Notes under the pieces: model-generated
Database searches by the model: none
Told to the model about the DNA's origin: nothing
The model's input: only the letters and a program-made list of their open reading frames with translations
Shown: piece after piece, positions 25,601 to 34,697 of the stretch
How the letters are laid out: each line of letters starts with the position of its first letter
Position numbering within the stretch: the stretch's first letter is position 1
NCBI GenBank assembly: GCA_031280615.1
Contig: JAITGO010000017.1
Coordinates: 248,001 to 312,000, forward strand
DNA: 64,000 nucleotides
Source of the DNA: Desulfobulbus sp.
Lineage (GTDB): Bacteria > Desulfobacterota > Desulfobulbia > Desulfobulbales > Desulfobulbaceae
Direction: 5' to 3'
Program-made: the position numbers and the translations under genes

Positions 25601-28414
25601 ACGAGCCGCGCCCTTGGTGACATAATCCAGGGCGTCCCGGCTACTCACCCCGATCAGGTACGGCGCGGAGGAAACCAGCGCCTCGTCCGCCGCCGCGACG
25701 TTGCGTCCGCCTTCCGCCTCGTAGACCTGGGCGGTCAGCCGCAGGCGGTAGGTCGCCTGGGCAAACCGCTCGAGGTCGAGTTGCAGTTCGGCTTCGCCGG
25801 TATCCGAGGTCCGGGTTTCGGGCAGGCTGTCCTCGGTGCCCTCCTTGAGCACGCCTTCGACATGGAACCGGTAGCCGGGATACTGTTTGAAGGCGGGCAA
25901 GGCAGGGGTCAGCCGCATCTGGCCGGTCACCCGGCGGTCCGAGGCGGCGGCGCCGAACAGGTGCCGGGCCACGACCAGGGCCTTGACCTTTTCCGGCTGC
26001 AGCCAGCCGATGGGTTTGGGCTCGGCCAGGCTGACCGCCACCTTCATCCGGTCCGGCTCGAAATCGCCCACCGTGAACTCCGTTCCCCCGATCCAGACCC
26101 CGCGTTTATTCTCCTTGATCAGGTAGACCGAAACGGAATACGAGCCTGCCGGCGCGGTCTCACCGACCGTGAAGTCGATGCCGTCGAATCCGTTCTCCGG
26201 GCATTTTTTTCGTTGATTCCAGACGGTCGAACCGCGCGGATCGGTGATCTCCATTTCCACCGGCATATCCTCGATGCGGGTATTCCAATCGGCGGCGCGC
26301 AGGATGGAACCGATGTGCACCGTCTCTCCGGGGCGATACAGGCCGCGGTCGGTAAAAAGCGCGGCAGAAACCTGATCCGGGCTCTGGGCGTTTTCCATGC
26401 CGCCGATGTCGAAACGGGAGAGATCCACCGCGTGCTCGTCGCGGCCCAGAGGAAGGAAGGACAGGTCGTTGTGCAGGCTGGCGACCAGGGCGATGGGCTT
26501 TTTCTCGCGCCGCAACTCGTCCATGCCGGGAAAGCTGGCCTGGCCCTGCTCGTCGGTGTGGGCCTCGGCCACGGCCAGGCCGTTGCGGCCGATAATCTCG
26601 ACCTTGGCGCCGGCGACCGGCGCGCCGCTGGCGATGGACTGCACGAAGACCTCTCGGCCGCCATCCAGGGTCCGCTTGCTGATCAGCCCCAGATCGGTCA
26701 CCAGAATGAACCGCCGGTCGCCCTCTTCCGGGCCGTCCGGAGAGTCGCTGTATTCCCGTTGGGGATTGGCGGGATCGAAGGGGGTGAGGTGGAGGACGAA
26801 AACGCCACGCCGGCCGCCATCGGCATTGAGGTAGTCGCCGATATCGACGAAATCGTACAGCGGCTTGCTCTCGTTGGCCCGGGTGAAGGTCCGGGTGTAT
26901 TCCATCCGCTCCACCAGGCGGTCGAAGCGTTCGCCATACACCGAGGGCTGGGCGAATTGGCTGTGATTCTGGTCGATAATCTGGTGCAACTGACCGGGAA
27001 GCACCCGGGCGATCTCGACCTTCATGCCGGGCATGCCCTGGGCGAGAAAACCCACCCGCTTCTCGCCGTTCAGGCCCAGCAGCGCTCCTTCGCCCAGGAA
27101 TTTGAGCATCTTGGGATACTCGCCGGTGTACAGCAGTTCGGTCACCGGCTTCTTGGAAAGGTAGCCGCCGATCGCCTCGATCTTTTCATCGATCTTGACC
27201 ACGATCTGGCGGTCGGCCGGCGCCCGGAAGACGAATCCGTGGTGAGTGTTCATGGGCTCGGCACCGGGAATTTGGCGGAGCGCCAGCGGTTGGGCTTGTT
27301 TGAGGCCTTCTTCGTTTGCCGTGGACAGGGTCCAGCGCCTGTTCTGGCCCCTTTCGGGCAACAGCCAGGCCTGCACCTTCTTGCCGATGGCGTCGTCCCG
27401 CACCGGGAACGAGCTGTCGAACATCAAGACCTGTTCGGGTTCGCCCTGCTGATTGTTGACATACCGTACCGCCAGGCCGGAAAAGGCCAGTTGATAGAGA
27501 CCGGGGACCGTGACCGCGCGCTCGCTGGGCCGGTCGGTCGGGCTGCCGCCCTTGGCCGCGCCGATGCCCTTGTCCAGAACGAGGGTGACCGGGCTCGATT
27601 CCAGCGGCACGGCCAGCGGTGCGGAGTGGATGTAGGCATGCACCCCGGTGGCGTCGACGGTCATGGTCCAGGGTTCCTTGTCGCGGTCGCGGAATCCGAG
27701 GCCTTCCGCCAGCTTCAGGCCGATTGCCCGCCGCAGGCTGGCCTCGTCGACCGGATGGGAAAAATCGACGGTGGCCACCAGCTTCTTCAAGGTGTTGTCC
27801 ACCGGGTCCTGATAGAGTTCGCCGGCCGCGATGGTGGCGGTGAAGGGAGCGGAATTGAAGGTCGCCTGGTAATTGGCCAACAGCACGCCGGGCGCGAAGA
27901 AATCGTCCCGGGAAAAACTCAGGCTATAGGCCTGCCCGACCGGCCAGTCTCCTTCGGGCTTGAATTCGAGGGTGCGATCGTCGGTCCAGCGCCAGGCGCC
28001 GGCCAGGGCCGGCTCCAAACGGAAACCGGTGACCACCGGTTTGCCCACCAGGGCCAGCGGTGCCACGGATTGGGCGAAAACGACCCGCAACGGCGCAACC
28101 ACGATCGGCGATTGTTCGTAACGTGTCAAGGCGGGCGCGTTCACCCGATAGGCAACCGTGTGGGGAACGGGCCTGTGACTGTACCACTGCCAGCCGTACC
28201 AGCCGCCGCCGGCCGTGGCCATCGCCGCCAGCAGCAGGATACCCGCCGCCAGAGGATTGCGCCCGAACCAGGCGCCGCACCGGACCAGCATCCGGCCGAT
28301 CCAGGCCAGCCACGGGGGCGGCTGCCAGTCGAACCGTCCGAACAGGGCGGCCAGGAAATGGGATATCGGACGAAGCAATCCGGCCACGGCGGAGAAAAAG
28401 GAAGCGATTTTCAT
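22625..28414 (-). CDS. Bacterial alpha-2-macroglobulin family protein with thioester motif
   Basis: The protein has 1929 residues, similar to but longer than E. coli YfhM (about 1650). An N-terminal TM segment (about 53-70) anchors it in the inner membrane. Macroglobulin domains fill the middle. The thioester motif CTEQ (in YPYSCTEQLISK) lies at about residue 1455 and is followed by an alpha/alpha-toroid. Such proteins trap proteases that enter the periplasm. The gene is upstream of and overlaps pbpC. The long antisense open frames across it are composition artefacts. Promoter signals upstream were not resolved. Confidence 0.93.
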   Translation of the reverse strand: MKIASFFSAVAGLLRPISHFLAALFGRFDWQPPPWLAWIGRMLVRCGAWFGRNPLAAGILLLAAMATAGGGWYGWQWYSHRPVPHTVAYRVNAPALTRYEQSPIVVAPLRVVFAQSVAPLALVGKPVVTGFRLEPALAGAWRWTDDRTLEFKPEGDWPVGQAYSLSFSRDDFFAPGVLLANYQATFNSAPFTATIAAGELYQDPVDNTLKKLVATVDFSHPVDEASLRRAIGLKLAEGLGFRDRDKEPWTMTVDATGVHAYIHSAPLAVPLESSPVTLVLDKGIGAAKGGSPTDRPSERAVTVPGLYQLAFSGLAVRYVNNQQGEPEQVLMFDSSFPVRDDAIGKKVQAWLLPERGQNRRWTLSTANEEGLKQAQPLALRQIPGAEPMNTHHGFVFRAPADRQIVVKIDEKIEAIGGYLSKKPVTELLYTGEYPKMLKFLGEGALLGLNGEKRVGFLAQGMPGMKVEIARVLPGQLHQIIDQNHSQFAQPSVYGERFDRLVERMEYTRTFTRANESKPLYDFVDIGDYLNADGGRRGVFVLHLTPFDPANPQREYSDSPDGPEEGDRRFILVTDLGLISKRTLDGGREVFVQSIASGAPVAGAKVEIIGRNGLAVAEAHTDEQGQASFPGMDELRREKKPIALVASLHNDLSFLPLGRDEHAVDLSRFDIGGMENAQSPDQVSAALFTDRGLYRPGETVHIGSILRAADWNTRIEDMPVEMEITDPRGSTVWNQRKKCPENGFDGIDFTVGETAPAGSYSVSVYLIKENKRGVWIGGTEFTVGDFEPDRMKVAVSLAEPKPIGWLQPEKVKALVVARHLFGAAASDRRVTGQMRLTPALPAFKQYPGYRFHVEGVLKEGTEDSLPETRTSDTGEAELQLDLERFAQATYRLRLTAQVYEAEGGRNVAAADEALVSSAPYLIGVSSRDALDYVTKGAARSCRWLAVGPDLQPVAVDKLQLALVEYRYLSVLVKQSDGTYKYESRRKEIERDIQPFSLDTTAKDSPLPTTEPGDFAYEIRDAKGTVLNRIKWTVAGAANLSRSLERNAELQIKLDKASYAPGEKIHINLRAPYTGAGLITIERDRVYAHAWFKTTTTSSVQTIVVPKELEGNGYVNVQFVRDPNSPEVFMSPLSSGVAPFAVSLDARTLPLTMTPPEHIEPGNTLRLHLTSKEAARAVVFAVDEGILQVARYKTPNPLGQFFAKRVLDVQTSQILSLILPEYSRLLAAAAPGGGGEDEIGAHLNPFKRKRQPPVAYWSGIVQVPAGGRDFEYTVPEGFNGRLRIVAVAVTPSRIGVFEGATEVRGPWVLTPNVPAFVAPGDEFSISVGAFSNLPRQSQVRVRLETGPGLTVAEPAVQQLEVAPGREGVARFQLRATDRLGSAELAFTAESGEGTAKIHESTSVRPATPYRVALRAGLFTEQALSLARQRDLHNEYRTVEIGYDRSPLVWIQGLTTYLEHYPYSCTEQLISKAMPALILARPEEVVRPDFKPLQAAFAILRQRQSESGGFGQWAGNLAVQPETSIYAIDFLIEARERGVHVPADLERLRRVYLEKIANGPAEGMEELRTKARAIYLLTRQGKVTSGPLAATMEQLERYHRQTWRTDLAAAYLAASQVLLKQQREAEKLMAGVPWSVTAPQTAAAAAVQGGLYGDALCHDAELLTLMARHFPQLLAGIPDTLLPALGDWVSREQYHSLSAALLIRAFDLYGRSIAPQSGQMTVEAGMEQALGPLSLHGQPPKADLVPGWDKVILRKEQAGTPAFYQLTEAGFDRQPPGGELRQGLEILREYIGADGKPLTQVEVGEEFTVRLQLRATAGAANASEIAIVDLLPGGVEPVTVRPKNADEEEQADADPPESDSADQEHGQPSFVDTRDDRVVLYALLTDDVATYTYRVRATNEGVFLVPPPYAEGMYERKLQGRGLGGKLTIVAP

Positions 28415-28733
28415 GGGATGCCGATCAAGGGAAAAGAAGTGGAAGCGCCGGGCAACGTGCGGTCCGGCCCGGCGCGGGCATTGGGCGCATGGTACAAAAA
28501 CAGGCGGAAAACCGCAACCATCCTCATGGGTGGCATGCGCTTGTCAATGCCGGCAAGGCGATACCGCTTGGTTTGGCGGCATGCCCTCTGGCACGATTGA
28601 AGACGGTATCGTTTGGCCCCCTGCCGCAGGAGGCGTTCTGCGGCACAATGTCGGGGAAAAATACGGGGAAAGCCCATGGGGCGTGCCTGAAGTTTTGGTT
28701 GTTGTCCGGACGATTGTGCGGTAAAGACAGTCC

Positions 28734-28832
28734 CATTGGGGAGTAGCCTCCATCTGTTCGTCGATGGGGTTGAGCCAACATGCTTGTGCGTCCGCACATG
28801 GTTCAACCGGTTCTTACTTGGCAAGACCAATG
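28734..28832 (+). promoter_or_regulatory. yybP-ykoY manganese riboswitch
   Basis: The region shows the family's conserved elements: GGGGAGTAGCC at 28738-28748, then GCCAACAT, and finally GGCAAGACC ending at 28828. CATTGG (28734-28739) pairs with CCAATG (28827-28832) to form P1. Inner stems include CCATC/GATGG and GTGCG/CGCAC. It lies upstream of mntP, the expected regulated gene, and should turn on efflux when Mn2+ binds. Confidence 0.85.
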
Positions 28833-28900
28833 CGCTTTCAGGGGCTGAATCCGGCAGCCCGTGGATGCGCAAAGGTCAATATCCGGGTATGGAACCTTTC

Positions 28901-29464
28901 ATGAACGCTCTCTCCACCATTTTGCTCGCCTTGAGCATGTCTGCCGATGCCTTTGCCGTTGCCGTTGGCAAGGGCGCATCCCTGCGTCATCCCCATTTCA
29001 CCGAAGCATTACGAACAGGTACGGTGTTCGGTTGCATAGAGACCTTGACGCCCATCGTCGGTTGGGCCCTGGGTGCGGCTGCAAGCAGTTTGGTCGCAAC
29101 TGTCGACCACTGGATCGCCTTTGGCATTCTGGCCGCACTCGGCATCAAAATGCTCTACGAAAGCATGGAAAAAGATCGGCCACAGCAAAAGCCGTCGCGC
29201 CATACCTTGTGCGCGCTTGCCCTTGCTGGTTTCGGCACAAGCATCGATGCGCTGGGCGTGGGCGTGACCTTGGCCTTCGTGGAGGCCAATATCTGGCTCA
29301 CATCGGCTGCGATTGGTCTGGCGACTTTTCTCATGGCCACTCTGGGCGTCATGATCGGGCATGTCGTCGGCAATCGAGTCGGCCAATGGGCCGAGGCCGC
29401 GGGCGGCATCGTTTTAGTGGGAATCGGAACCAAGATCCTGCTGGAACACACGGGAATCGTTTGA
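28901..29464 (+). CDS. mntP: Putative manganese efflux pump MntP
   Basis: The protein has 187 residues and six predicted TM helices. The start is typical: MNALSTILLALSMSADAFAVAVGKG, given as two parts, matches the MntP N-terminal half with its Asp in SADAFA, followed by EALRTGTVFGCIETLTPIVGW. The second half repeats the motif as FGTSIDALGVGVTLAF. The start at 28901 matches the family; 28889 is an in-frame alternative. No good Shine-Dalgarno is seen for either, which may reflect riboswitch control of translation. The longer frame reaching 28736 lies inside the riboswitch and is not a real start. Confidence 0.93.
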   Translation: MNALSTILLALSMSADAFAVAVGKGASLRHPHFTEALRTGTVFGCIETLTPIVGWALGAAASSLVATVDHWIAFGILAALGIKMLYESMEKDRPQQKPSRHTLCALALAGFGTSIDALGVGVTLAFVEANIWLTSAAIGLATFLMATLGVMIGHVVGNRVGQWAEAAGGIVLVGIGTKILLEHTGIV

Positions 29465-29476
29465 TTGAGGCCCGTT

Positions 29477-29517
29477 CGGCCACCAGCCGGGGCTGCTGGC
29501 CGGCGTTCATTTTGTTT
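29477..29517 (+). terminator. Weak terminator after mntP
   Basis: CGGCCACCAGC-CGGG-GCTGCTGGCCG forms an imperfect stem, followed by TTCATTTTGTTT. It sits between convergent mntP and the adenine deaminase gene. Confidence 0.4.
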
Positions 29518-29519
29518 GC

Positions 29520-31166
29520 TCAGTCTGTCCACAGATCGACGTGTTGGCAGCGCAGACCGTCGAACAGGCCGGAATCGGTTAGCTTGAGGGCGGGAATGAC
29601 CGGCAGGGCAAGAAAGGAGAGGGTCATGAAGGGCGCCCGCAGGGTGCAGCCGTTGCCGCGAACGATGGCGGCCAGCCGGGTATAGTCCGCCGCAGTTTGT
29701 TGGCAGGATGCCGTTCCCATCAGGCCGGCGATCGGCAAGGGCAGCACCTGCACCCCGGTTTGTTCGTCGGCCGTGGCCAAGCCGCCGGTATGGGCGACGA
29801 CGGCGTTCACCGCCGCCGCGAGCTGGGCATCGTCGGCGCCCGCGGCGATCACATGGTGCGAATCGTGGGCAATGCTGGCCGTAAAGGCGCCGCGTTGCAG
29901 GCCGGTACCGGCGACCAAGGCCAGGGCAGGGGGCGTGTCCGGGGCGTACCGGTTGAGGACCGCCAGCTTGACCAGATCGCGTTCCGGATCGGCCACGACC
30001 TGGCCGTGGCGAATGGTGGGGCTGGCCGTGCGGCTGTCGGTGACCAGTTCCCCGTCACGGACCCCGATGACCCGGCATAAGCCGCTGCGGGCGGGAATAC
30101 GGAAGGCCTCGGCCGTTACCGGCCGGCGTTGGAAACGGTTGGGCAGCGCAAGCGGTGCGAGGGTGGGCAGCCGGGTTTCGCCCGCATCCGCGACCACCTG
30201 CCCGGCGATCACGGTTCGCAGCACGCGGAATTCCTTGAGATCCGCGACCTCGATCCAATCGGCCCGGTCGCCGGGTTGCAGCAGTCCCATGTTCAGGCCG
30301 TAGTGCCGTGCCGGGTTGAGACTGGCCGCCCGGAGCACATCGAAGAGATCCACCCCCGCCCGTACCGCAATCCGCACCAACTCGTCGATATATCCCCGTA
30401 GCAGGTCGTCGGGATGTTTGTCGTCGGCACAGAACATCGCCAAGGACGGAAACCGGCGGAGCACCGGCAGAAAGATCTCGAACTGCCTGGCCGCGGACCC
30501 CTGGCGCAATTGAATGTGCATGCCCCGGGCGGCTTTTTCCAGGGCTTCCTCCAGGTCGAGGCATTCGTGGTCCGTGCTGACCCCGGCTTCGATGTATCTG
30601 CCGAGATCGTGGCCCCGCAAACCGGGAGCATGGCCATCCACCGGCTTGCCGTGCAACCGGGCGGCGGCCAGCTTGGCCAGGACGTCCGCATCGCCCGCGA
30701 GCACGCCGGGCACGTTCATCATCTCGGCCAGATGGGTGATGGCCGGCCGATCCAACAGTCGCGCCACCGCCTTGGCGTCCAGTGTGGCCCCGGCGGTTTC
30801 AAACGGCGTGGCCGGCACGCAGGAGGGCGCGCCGGTTGCAAACAAAAACGGGGTGCGGGCGGCTTCCGCCAACATGAAATCGATCCCGGCAAGACCCAGG
30901 ACATTGGCGATTTCGTGCGGATCGGTGACGGCGGCGACGGTGCCGTGGCGCACGGCCTCCTGGGCAAAGGCGGTGGGCGTAAGCATGGAGCTTTCCACGT
31001 GCACGTGGGCATCGATAAATCCCGGCAGGATGTAGCGCCGGTCCGGGGACCGCTCGGGACAAATCCCGGCGATGGTGCCGTCGGGGGCAAGATCGATGCT
31101 GGCGTCGACGATGCGCCGGTTGACGATATCCACCACGCTGCCGCTGGTCTTGACGCGCTGTTCCAT
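29520..31166 (-). CDS. ade: Adenine deaminase
   Basis: The protein has 548 residues, the normal length for the Ade family of the amidohydrolase superfamily. It converts adenine to hypoxanthine for purine salvage. The metal-binding motif is in PGFIDAHVHVESSML. Further family motifs are TDPHEIANVLG, MNVPGVLAGD, DGHAPGL, STDHEC, FCADDKHPDDL and the C-terminal ASCQQTAADYTRL region. AGGAG precedes the ATG at 31166. It lies 82 bp after the DUF554 gene on the same strand, and the two could share a transcript. Confidence 0.95.
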   Translation of the reverse strand: MEQRVKTSGSVVDIVNRRIVDASIDLAPDGTIAGICPERSPDRRYILPGFIDAHVHVESSMLTPTAFAQEAVRHGTVAAVTDPHEIANVLGLAGIDFMLAEAARTPFLFATGAPSCVPATPFETAGATLDAKAVARLLDRPAITHLAEMMNVPGVLAGDADVLAKLAAARLHGKPVDGHAPGLRGHDLGRYIEAGVSTDHECLDLEEALEKAARGMHIQLRQGSAARQFEIFLPVLRRFPSLAMFCADDKHPDDLLRGYIDELVRIAVRAGVDLFDVLRAASLNPARHYGLNMGLLQPGDRADWIEVADLKEFRVLRTVIAGQVVADAGETRLPTLAPLALPNRFQRRPVTAEAFRIPARSGLCRVIGVRDGELVTDSRTASPTIRHGQVVADPERDLVKLAVLNRYAPDTPPALALVAGTGLQRGAFTASIAHDSHHVIAAGADDAQLAAAVNAVVAHTGGLATADEQTGVQVLPLPIAGLMGTASCQQTAADYTRLAAIVRGNGCTLRAPFMTLSFLALPVIPALKLTDSGLFDGLRCQHVDLWTD

Positions 31167-31248
31167 GTTCTTGTTTCTCCTGTGCTGTCAGGCTGTTCTT
31201 ATCTACGGCCACAGTGGCCGGCTGCTGCCCTTCTTTTGCAAGAGGCGA

Positions 31249-31965
31249 TCAGGCGGCGAAGAATTTCGCCCAAAGGAAGGCAAGCGGCATGACGAGCAAC
31301 AGGCTGGGCAGCATGCTGAGAACGGGGATTTGGGCCAGCCCTAGGAGCCGCAGTCCCGTACCGAGCATGATGAAGCCGCCGCAGGCGGAGAAGTCTGCGA
31401 ACATGGTGGGGGTGATGAAGGGCATGACGGTCGTCGCCAACAGAAGAACGGCAGTCTGGATCGCGTACTGCGGCAGCACCAGAATGCCGATGGCGCCGCC
31501 GATGTTGGAGGCGAAGACGAACGCGGTGAAAAAGTCCAGCACGGCCTTGACGAGCAGCAAGGATGGATCCCCGGTGAGACCTTCCTCGATGGAGCCGATG
31601 AATCCCAACCCGCTGACGCAGAACAGAATGGTCAACACCGCGAACTGATCGCGAAACACCTGGCCGGAGAGGTTGGAGGTGGCAAGCCGTTTGAAACGGA
31701 GCAACCCCACGACCTTGAGCGCAAGCCGCATGACCATGGATTCGATTCGGCAGAGCTCTCCCAGGATCGCGCCGAACAGCAGGGACAGGATGACCGGGGG
31801 GAGCGCCTGACCCTTGGTGACCATGGAGATGCCGATGCCTAGGGAGATGCAGCCGAAGACATTGTTGATCTTGGTGCGGAAGTCCGGCGAAAGAAGACGC
31901 CCGCCAAGGACGCCGCAGAGGGCTCCGGCGATGATGCCGGCGCTGTTGACGATGGGTCCTACCAT
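31249..31965 (-). CDS. DUF554 family membrane protein (YdfK/YqgA-like)
   Basis: The protein has 238 residues and about six or seven TM helices. The start MVGPIVNSAGIIAGALCGVL and the segments PVILSLLFGAILGELCRIE and FCVSGLGFIGSIEEGLTGD are typical of DUF554. The function is unknown in all relatives; a transporter role is assumed from topology. AAGGTGG lies about 9 bases upstream. It sits between hisHF and ade on the same strand. Confidence 0.85.
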   Translation of the reverse strand: MVGPIVNSAGIIAGALCGVLGGRLLSPDFRTKINNVFGCISLGIGISMVTKGQALPPVILSLLFGAILGELCRIESMVMRLALKVVGLLRFKRLATSNLSGQVFRDQFAVLTILFCVSGLGFIGSIEEGLTGDPSLLLVKAVLDFFTAFVFASNIGGAIGILVLPQYAIQTAVLLLATTVMPFITPTMFADFSACGGFIMLGTGLRLLGLAQIPVLSMLPSLLLVMPLAFLWAKFFAA

Positions 31966-32061
31966 AATGCTGCCACCTTGAAAAAAAGCCTGGTGCGCAT
32001 GGGGTAAGCCCGCTTCACATCAAGCAAAACAAAAAAAAACGGTCGTTGTTGTTCCGGGGAA

Positions 32062-33636
32062 TCAACCCGGGCGAATTTCCACCTTTCCCTGCAAATACTC
32101 CTTCACCGCGCCGATCGGCACTTCCTTGCGGTGAAAAATGCCGGCGGCCAAGGCCGCTTCCGCCTGGGTTTCGCTGAAGACTTCCAGGAAATGTTGGGCG
32201 CTGCCCGCCCCGCTGGAGGCGATCACCGGAATGGTTACCGCCGAGCGCACCGCATTGATCAACTCAAGATCGAAGCCCGAGTTGGTGCCGTCCTTGTCGA
32301 TGCAGTTGAGCAGAATCTCGCCAGCACCCAACTGTTCGCACACCTTGGCCAGGGTTACCGCGTCGACCGGCCGTCCTTCCCTCCCGCCCTTGACGGTGCA
32401 CTGGTACCAGCAATATCGCTCGCCGTTCGGTCCGGGAAAGCGGGTGGGGATCGTCACCTGCGGCACCGCCTGCGGGTCGGCCACGTACACCCGGCGCGGG
32501 TCGATGGAGATGACCACCGCCTGGTTGCCGTACACCCGCGCGATCTGCTCGATGGAACTCAGGCCCGTGGCCTTGCCGGTGCGCAATACCTCTTCGACGA
32601 TCAGCACCGCGTCCGAACCGATGGAGACCTTGTCGGCGCCGGAGCGGAAGTACTGCGAGGCCACCTCCAGCGAACTGGAAAAACGGCCGTCACGGTCGGT
32701 GAAGTCGCGGATGCCGCCGCCGATGGTCAAGGGCACGAAGACGTTTTTCGAGGTCTGTTCGAGCACTTCGAGCATGGGCATGTCCTGCAGCGGAAAATCG
32801 CGGAAACCGGTGATGTTGAGAAAGGTGATCTCGTCGGCTCCCTGTTCGTAGTAATTTCCGGCCAACTCCACCGGCTTGCCCAGGTTGCGCACCGCGCCTT
32901 CCTCGCGCACGTCGTACTGGTCGCCCTTGGTGACCACCAAGTCGCCCCGGTCGTTAGTTCGCACATCCAGGCAGGCGATGATGCGCTTGGCCAGGGTGGT
33001 GGTGCGGGGACAGGCCGAGGGACGGACGGCCTCGCGGCTGCCGGCCAGGAAGTTTTCCAGCAGTTTGAGTCCGGCCCGGCCGCTCTTTTCCGGATGGAAC
33101 TGGGTGGCCACCATGGCGCCCCGCTGGATGGCGCTGACAAACTCGTAGCCGTAATCGGTGGTGGTGAGGATATCGTCGCTCGCAGCTGGAGCCACGTGGT
33201 AGGAGTGGACGAAATAGAACTTCTCGTCGCCCGCGAGGCCGTGGAAAAGGGGCGAGGCCTGGTGCGCCTTGATGCCGTTCCAGCCGATATGGGGGATGGC
33301 CGAATCGCAAGTAAACCGCTGCACCCGGCCGGGCAGCAGGCCCAGGCCCGGCTCTTCCGGGGCCTCCTCGCTCGACTCGAACAGGGCCTGGAGGGCGACG
33401 CAGATGCCGAAGAAGGGCTTGCCCGCGCGCAGAAAGCGGAGCAGGGGCTCGCGCAGTTCCTTTTCCCGCAGGGTGTGCATCAGGGCGCCGAAATTGCCGA
33501 CGCCGGGGAAGACCAATCGCTCGGCCCGGTCGATGTCCGCGCCGCTGTTGACCAGAGAAACGGTCTCGCCGAGGCGTTCGATGGCGTTGATCACCGAACG
33601 GACATTGCCGGCGCCGTAGTCGAGGAGGGTAATCAT
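32062..33636 (-). CDS. hisHF: Fused imidazole glycerol phosphate synthase (HisH glutaminase + HisF cyclase), eukaryotic HIS7-like
   Basis: The protein has 524 residues. Residues 1-205 are the class I glutaminase, with nucleophile Cys79 in FFGICVALQ and catalytic His181/Glu183 in QFHPEKSG. Residues about 215-524 are the cyclase barrel, with Asp224 in ACLDVR and Asp447 in NCIDKDG as the catalytic pair. Most bacteria encode HisH and HisF separately. This fusion also carries inserts and motifs known from plant and fungal HIS7: YYEQGADEITFLNITGFRD, LEVASQYFRSGADKVSIGSD and GPNGERYCWYQCTVKGGRE. The enzyme makes imidazole glycerol phosphate and AICAR in histidine synthesis. The ATG at 33636 starts the domain exactly, although its ribosome site is weak. 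Confidence 0.95.
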   Translation of the reverse strand: MITLLDYGAGNVRSVINAIERLGETVSLVNSGADIDRAERLVFPGVGNFGALMHTLREKELREPLLRFLRAGKPFFGICVALQALFESSEEAPEEPGLGLLPGRVQRFTCDSAIPHIGWNGIKAHQASPLFHGLAGDEKFYFVHSYHVAPAASDDILTTTDYGYEFVSAIQRGAMVATQFHPEKSGRAGLKLLENFLAGSREAVRPSACPRTTTLAKRIIACLDVRTNDRGDLVVTKGDQYDVREEGAVRNLGKPVELAGNYYEQGADEITFLNITGFRDFPLQDMPMLEVLEQTSKNVFVPLTIGGGIRDFTDRDGRFSSSLEVASQYFRSGADKVSIGSDAVLIVEEVLRTGKATGLSSIEQIARVYGNQAVVISIDPRRVYVADPQAVPQVTIPTRFPGPNGERYCWYQCTVKGGREGRPVDAVTLAKVCEQLGAGEILLNCIDKDGTNSGFDLELINAVRSAVTIPVIASSGAGSAQHFLEVFSETQAEAALAAGIFHRKEVPIGAVKEYLQGKVEIRPG

Positions 33637-33803
33637 GGTTTTTTCGCTCGGATACTTGCAAGGATGGACCGGAGACGGTACAAGGACAGGGCCGCGCAGG
33701 ACGCGCGGCGCGAGCCCGAAGGGCTGGATATCTTCGCCAACCGGCCGGAAAAGGTATTTTGTAGAGCAGTTTCCGGCGCAAGTCAAGTTCATTTCCCATT
33801 GCC

Positions 33804-34697
33804 ATGCAAGCCGTCATTCTTGCCGCCGGGTACGGCACCCGCTTGCGGCCGTACACCGATCTCCGCCCCAAGCCGTTGTTTCCGGTCCTCAATCAACCCC
33901 TGCTGCACCGGCTGCTCGGGCAGGCGCGGGCCTGTGACTGCGCGCCGATGGTGGTCAACTGTCATCACCTGGCAGATCAGGTCGAGGCGGCGCTGGCCCC
34001 CTGGCCCGAGACCCTGCTTCAGCGCGAGCCGGTCATCCTCGGCACCGGCGGCAGTCTGCGCCTGGCCCTGGACCGATTGGACAACGACCCGTTGCTGGTG
34101 ATGAACGGCGATCTCTACCACGAGATCGACCTGGAACAGGTGTACCACCGGCATCTGCTATCGAAGAACGACGTCACCCTGGCCCTGCACGACCATCCTC
34201 GCTTCAACACGGTCGGCATCGAGGGCGACCGAGTCCGGAGCTTCGGTGCCGAGGCGACCGAGTTGCTGGCCTTCACCGGCATTCAGGTGGTCGATCCCGA
34301 GGTGATCGAGCGGATCCCGCCCAACCGATTCCACCATATCATCGATCTCTATCGTGAGCTGGCCCTTTCCGGGCGGATCGGCTTTTGCCGGGTGGACGGG
34401 GCGCGCTGGCGGGATATTGGCACCCCGGCCGACTATCTCGACCTGCATCGGGAACTGCTCGCCGAGCAGACGGGTTGGCTGATCGACCCGAGCGCCCGGA
34501 TCGGCAACAATGCGGTCCTGGAAGGGTGGGGCTGCGTCGGTGCCGGTGCGGTGATCGGCCAGGGTGCATGCCTGCGCGATGCAGTGGTCTGGGATGGGGC
34601 CGAGGTGGTGGCGGGCAGTGTGCTGGCCGGGCGGATCGTCACCGGCCGGCCGGAGATCGACGGGGCCTTTGGCCCGGCATCAAAGGGGCGGCCATGA
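33804..34697 (+). CDS. Sugar-1-phosphate nucleotidyltransferase, MurU-like
   Basis: The protein has 297 residues. The nucleotidyltransferase signature MQAVILAAGYGTRLRPYTD and then RPKPLFPV opens the protein. ILGTGGSLRLAL, MNGDLYHEID and ARWRDIGTPADY mark the substrate pocket. A short C-terminal left-handed helix segment follows (about 235-290), longer than in Pseudomonas MurU. The next gene is an AmgK-like kinase with a 4-bp overlap. In Pseudomonas, AmgK and MurU convert recovered MurNAc to UDP-MurNAc, bypassing de novo synthesis and fosfomycin. The same role is likely here, but a mannose- or heptose-1-phosphate substrate cannot be excluded. Confidence 0.8.
   Translation: MQAVILAAGYGTRLRPYTDLRPKPLFPVLNQPLLHRLLGQARACDCAPMVVNCHHLADQVEAALAPWPETLLQREPVILGTGGSLRLALDRLDNDPLLVMNGDLYHEIDLEQVYHRHLLSKNDVTLALHDHPRFNTVGIEGDRVRSFGAEATELLAFTGIQVVDPEVIERIPPNRFHHIIDLYRELALSGRIGFCRVDGARWRDIGTPADYLDLHRELLAEQTGWLIDPSARIGNNAVLEGWGCVGAGAVIGQGACLRDAVVWDGAEVVAGSVLAGRIVTGRPEIDGAFGPASKGRP

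Noticed and set aside
24044..28600. Very long plus-strand open frame (about 1500 codons) opposite the alpha-2-macroglobulin gene
   Set aside because: It is antisense to a clearly conserved protein, has no recognisable domain, and reflects high-GC codon structure.
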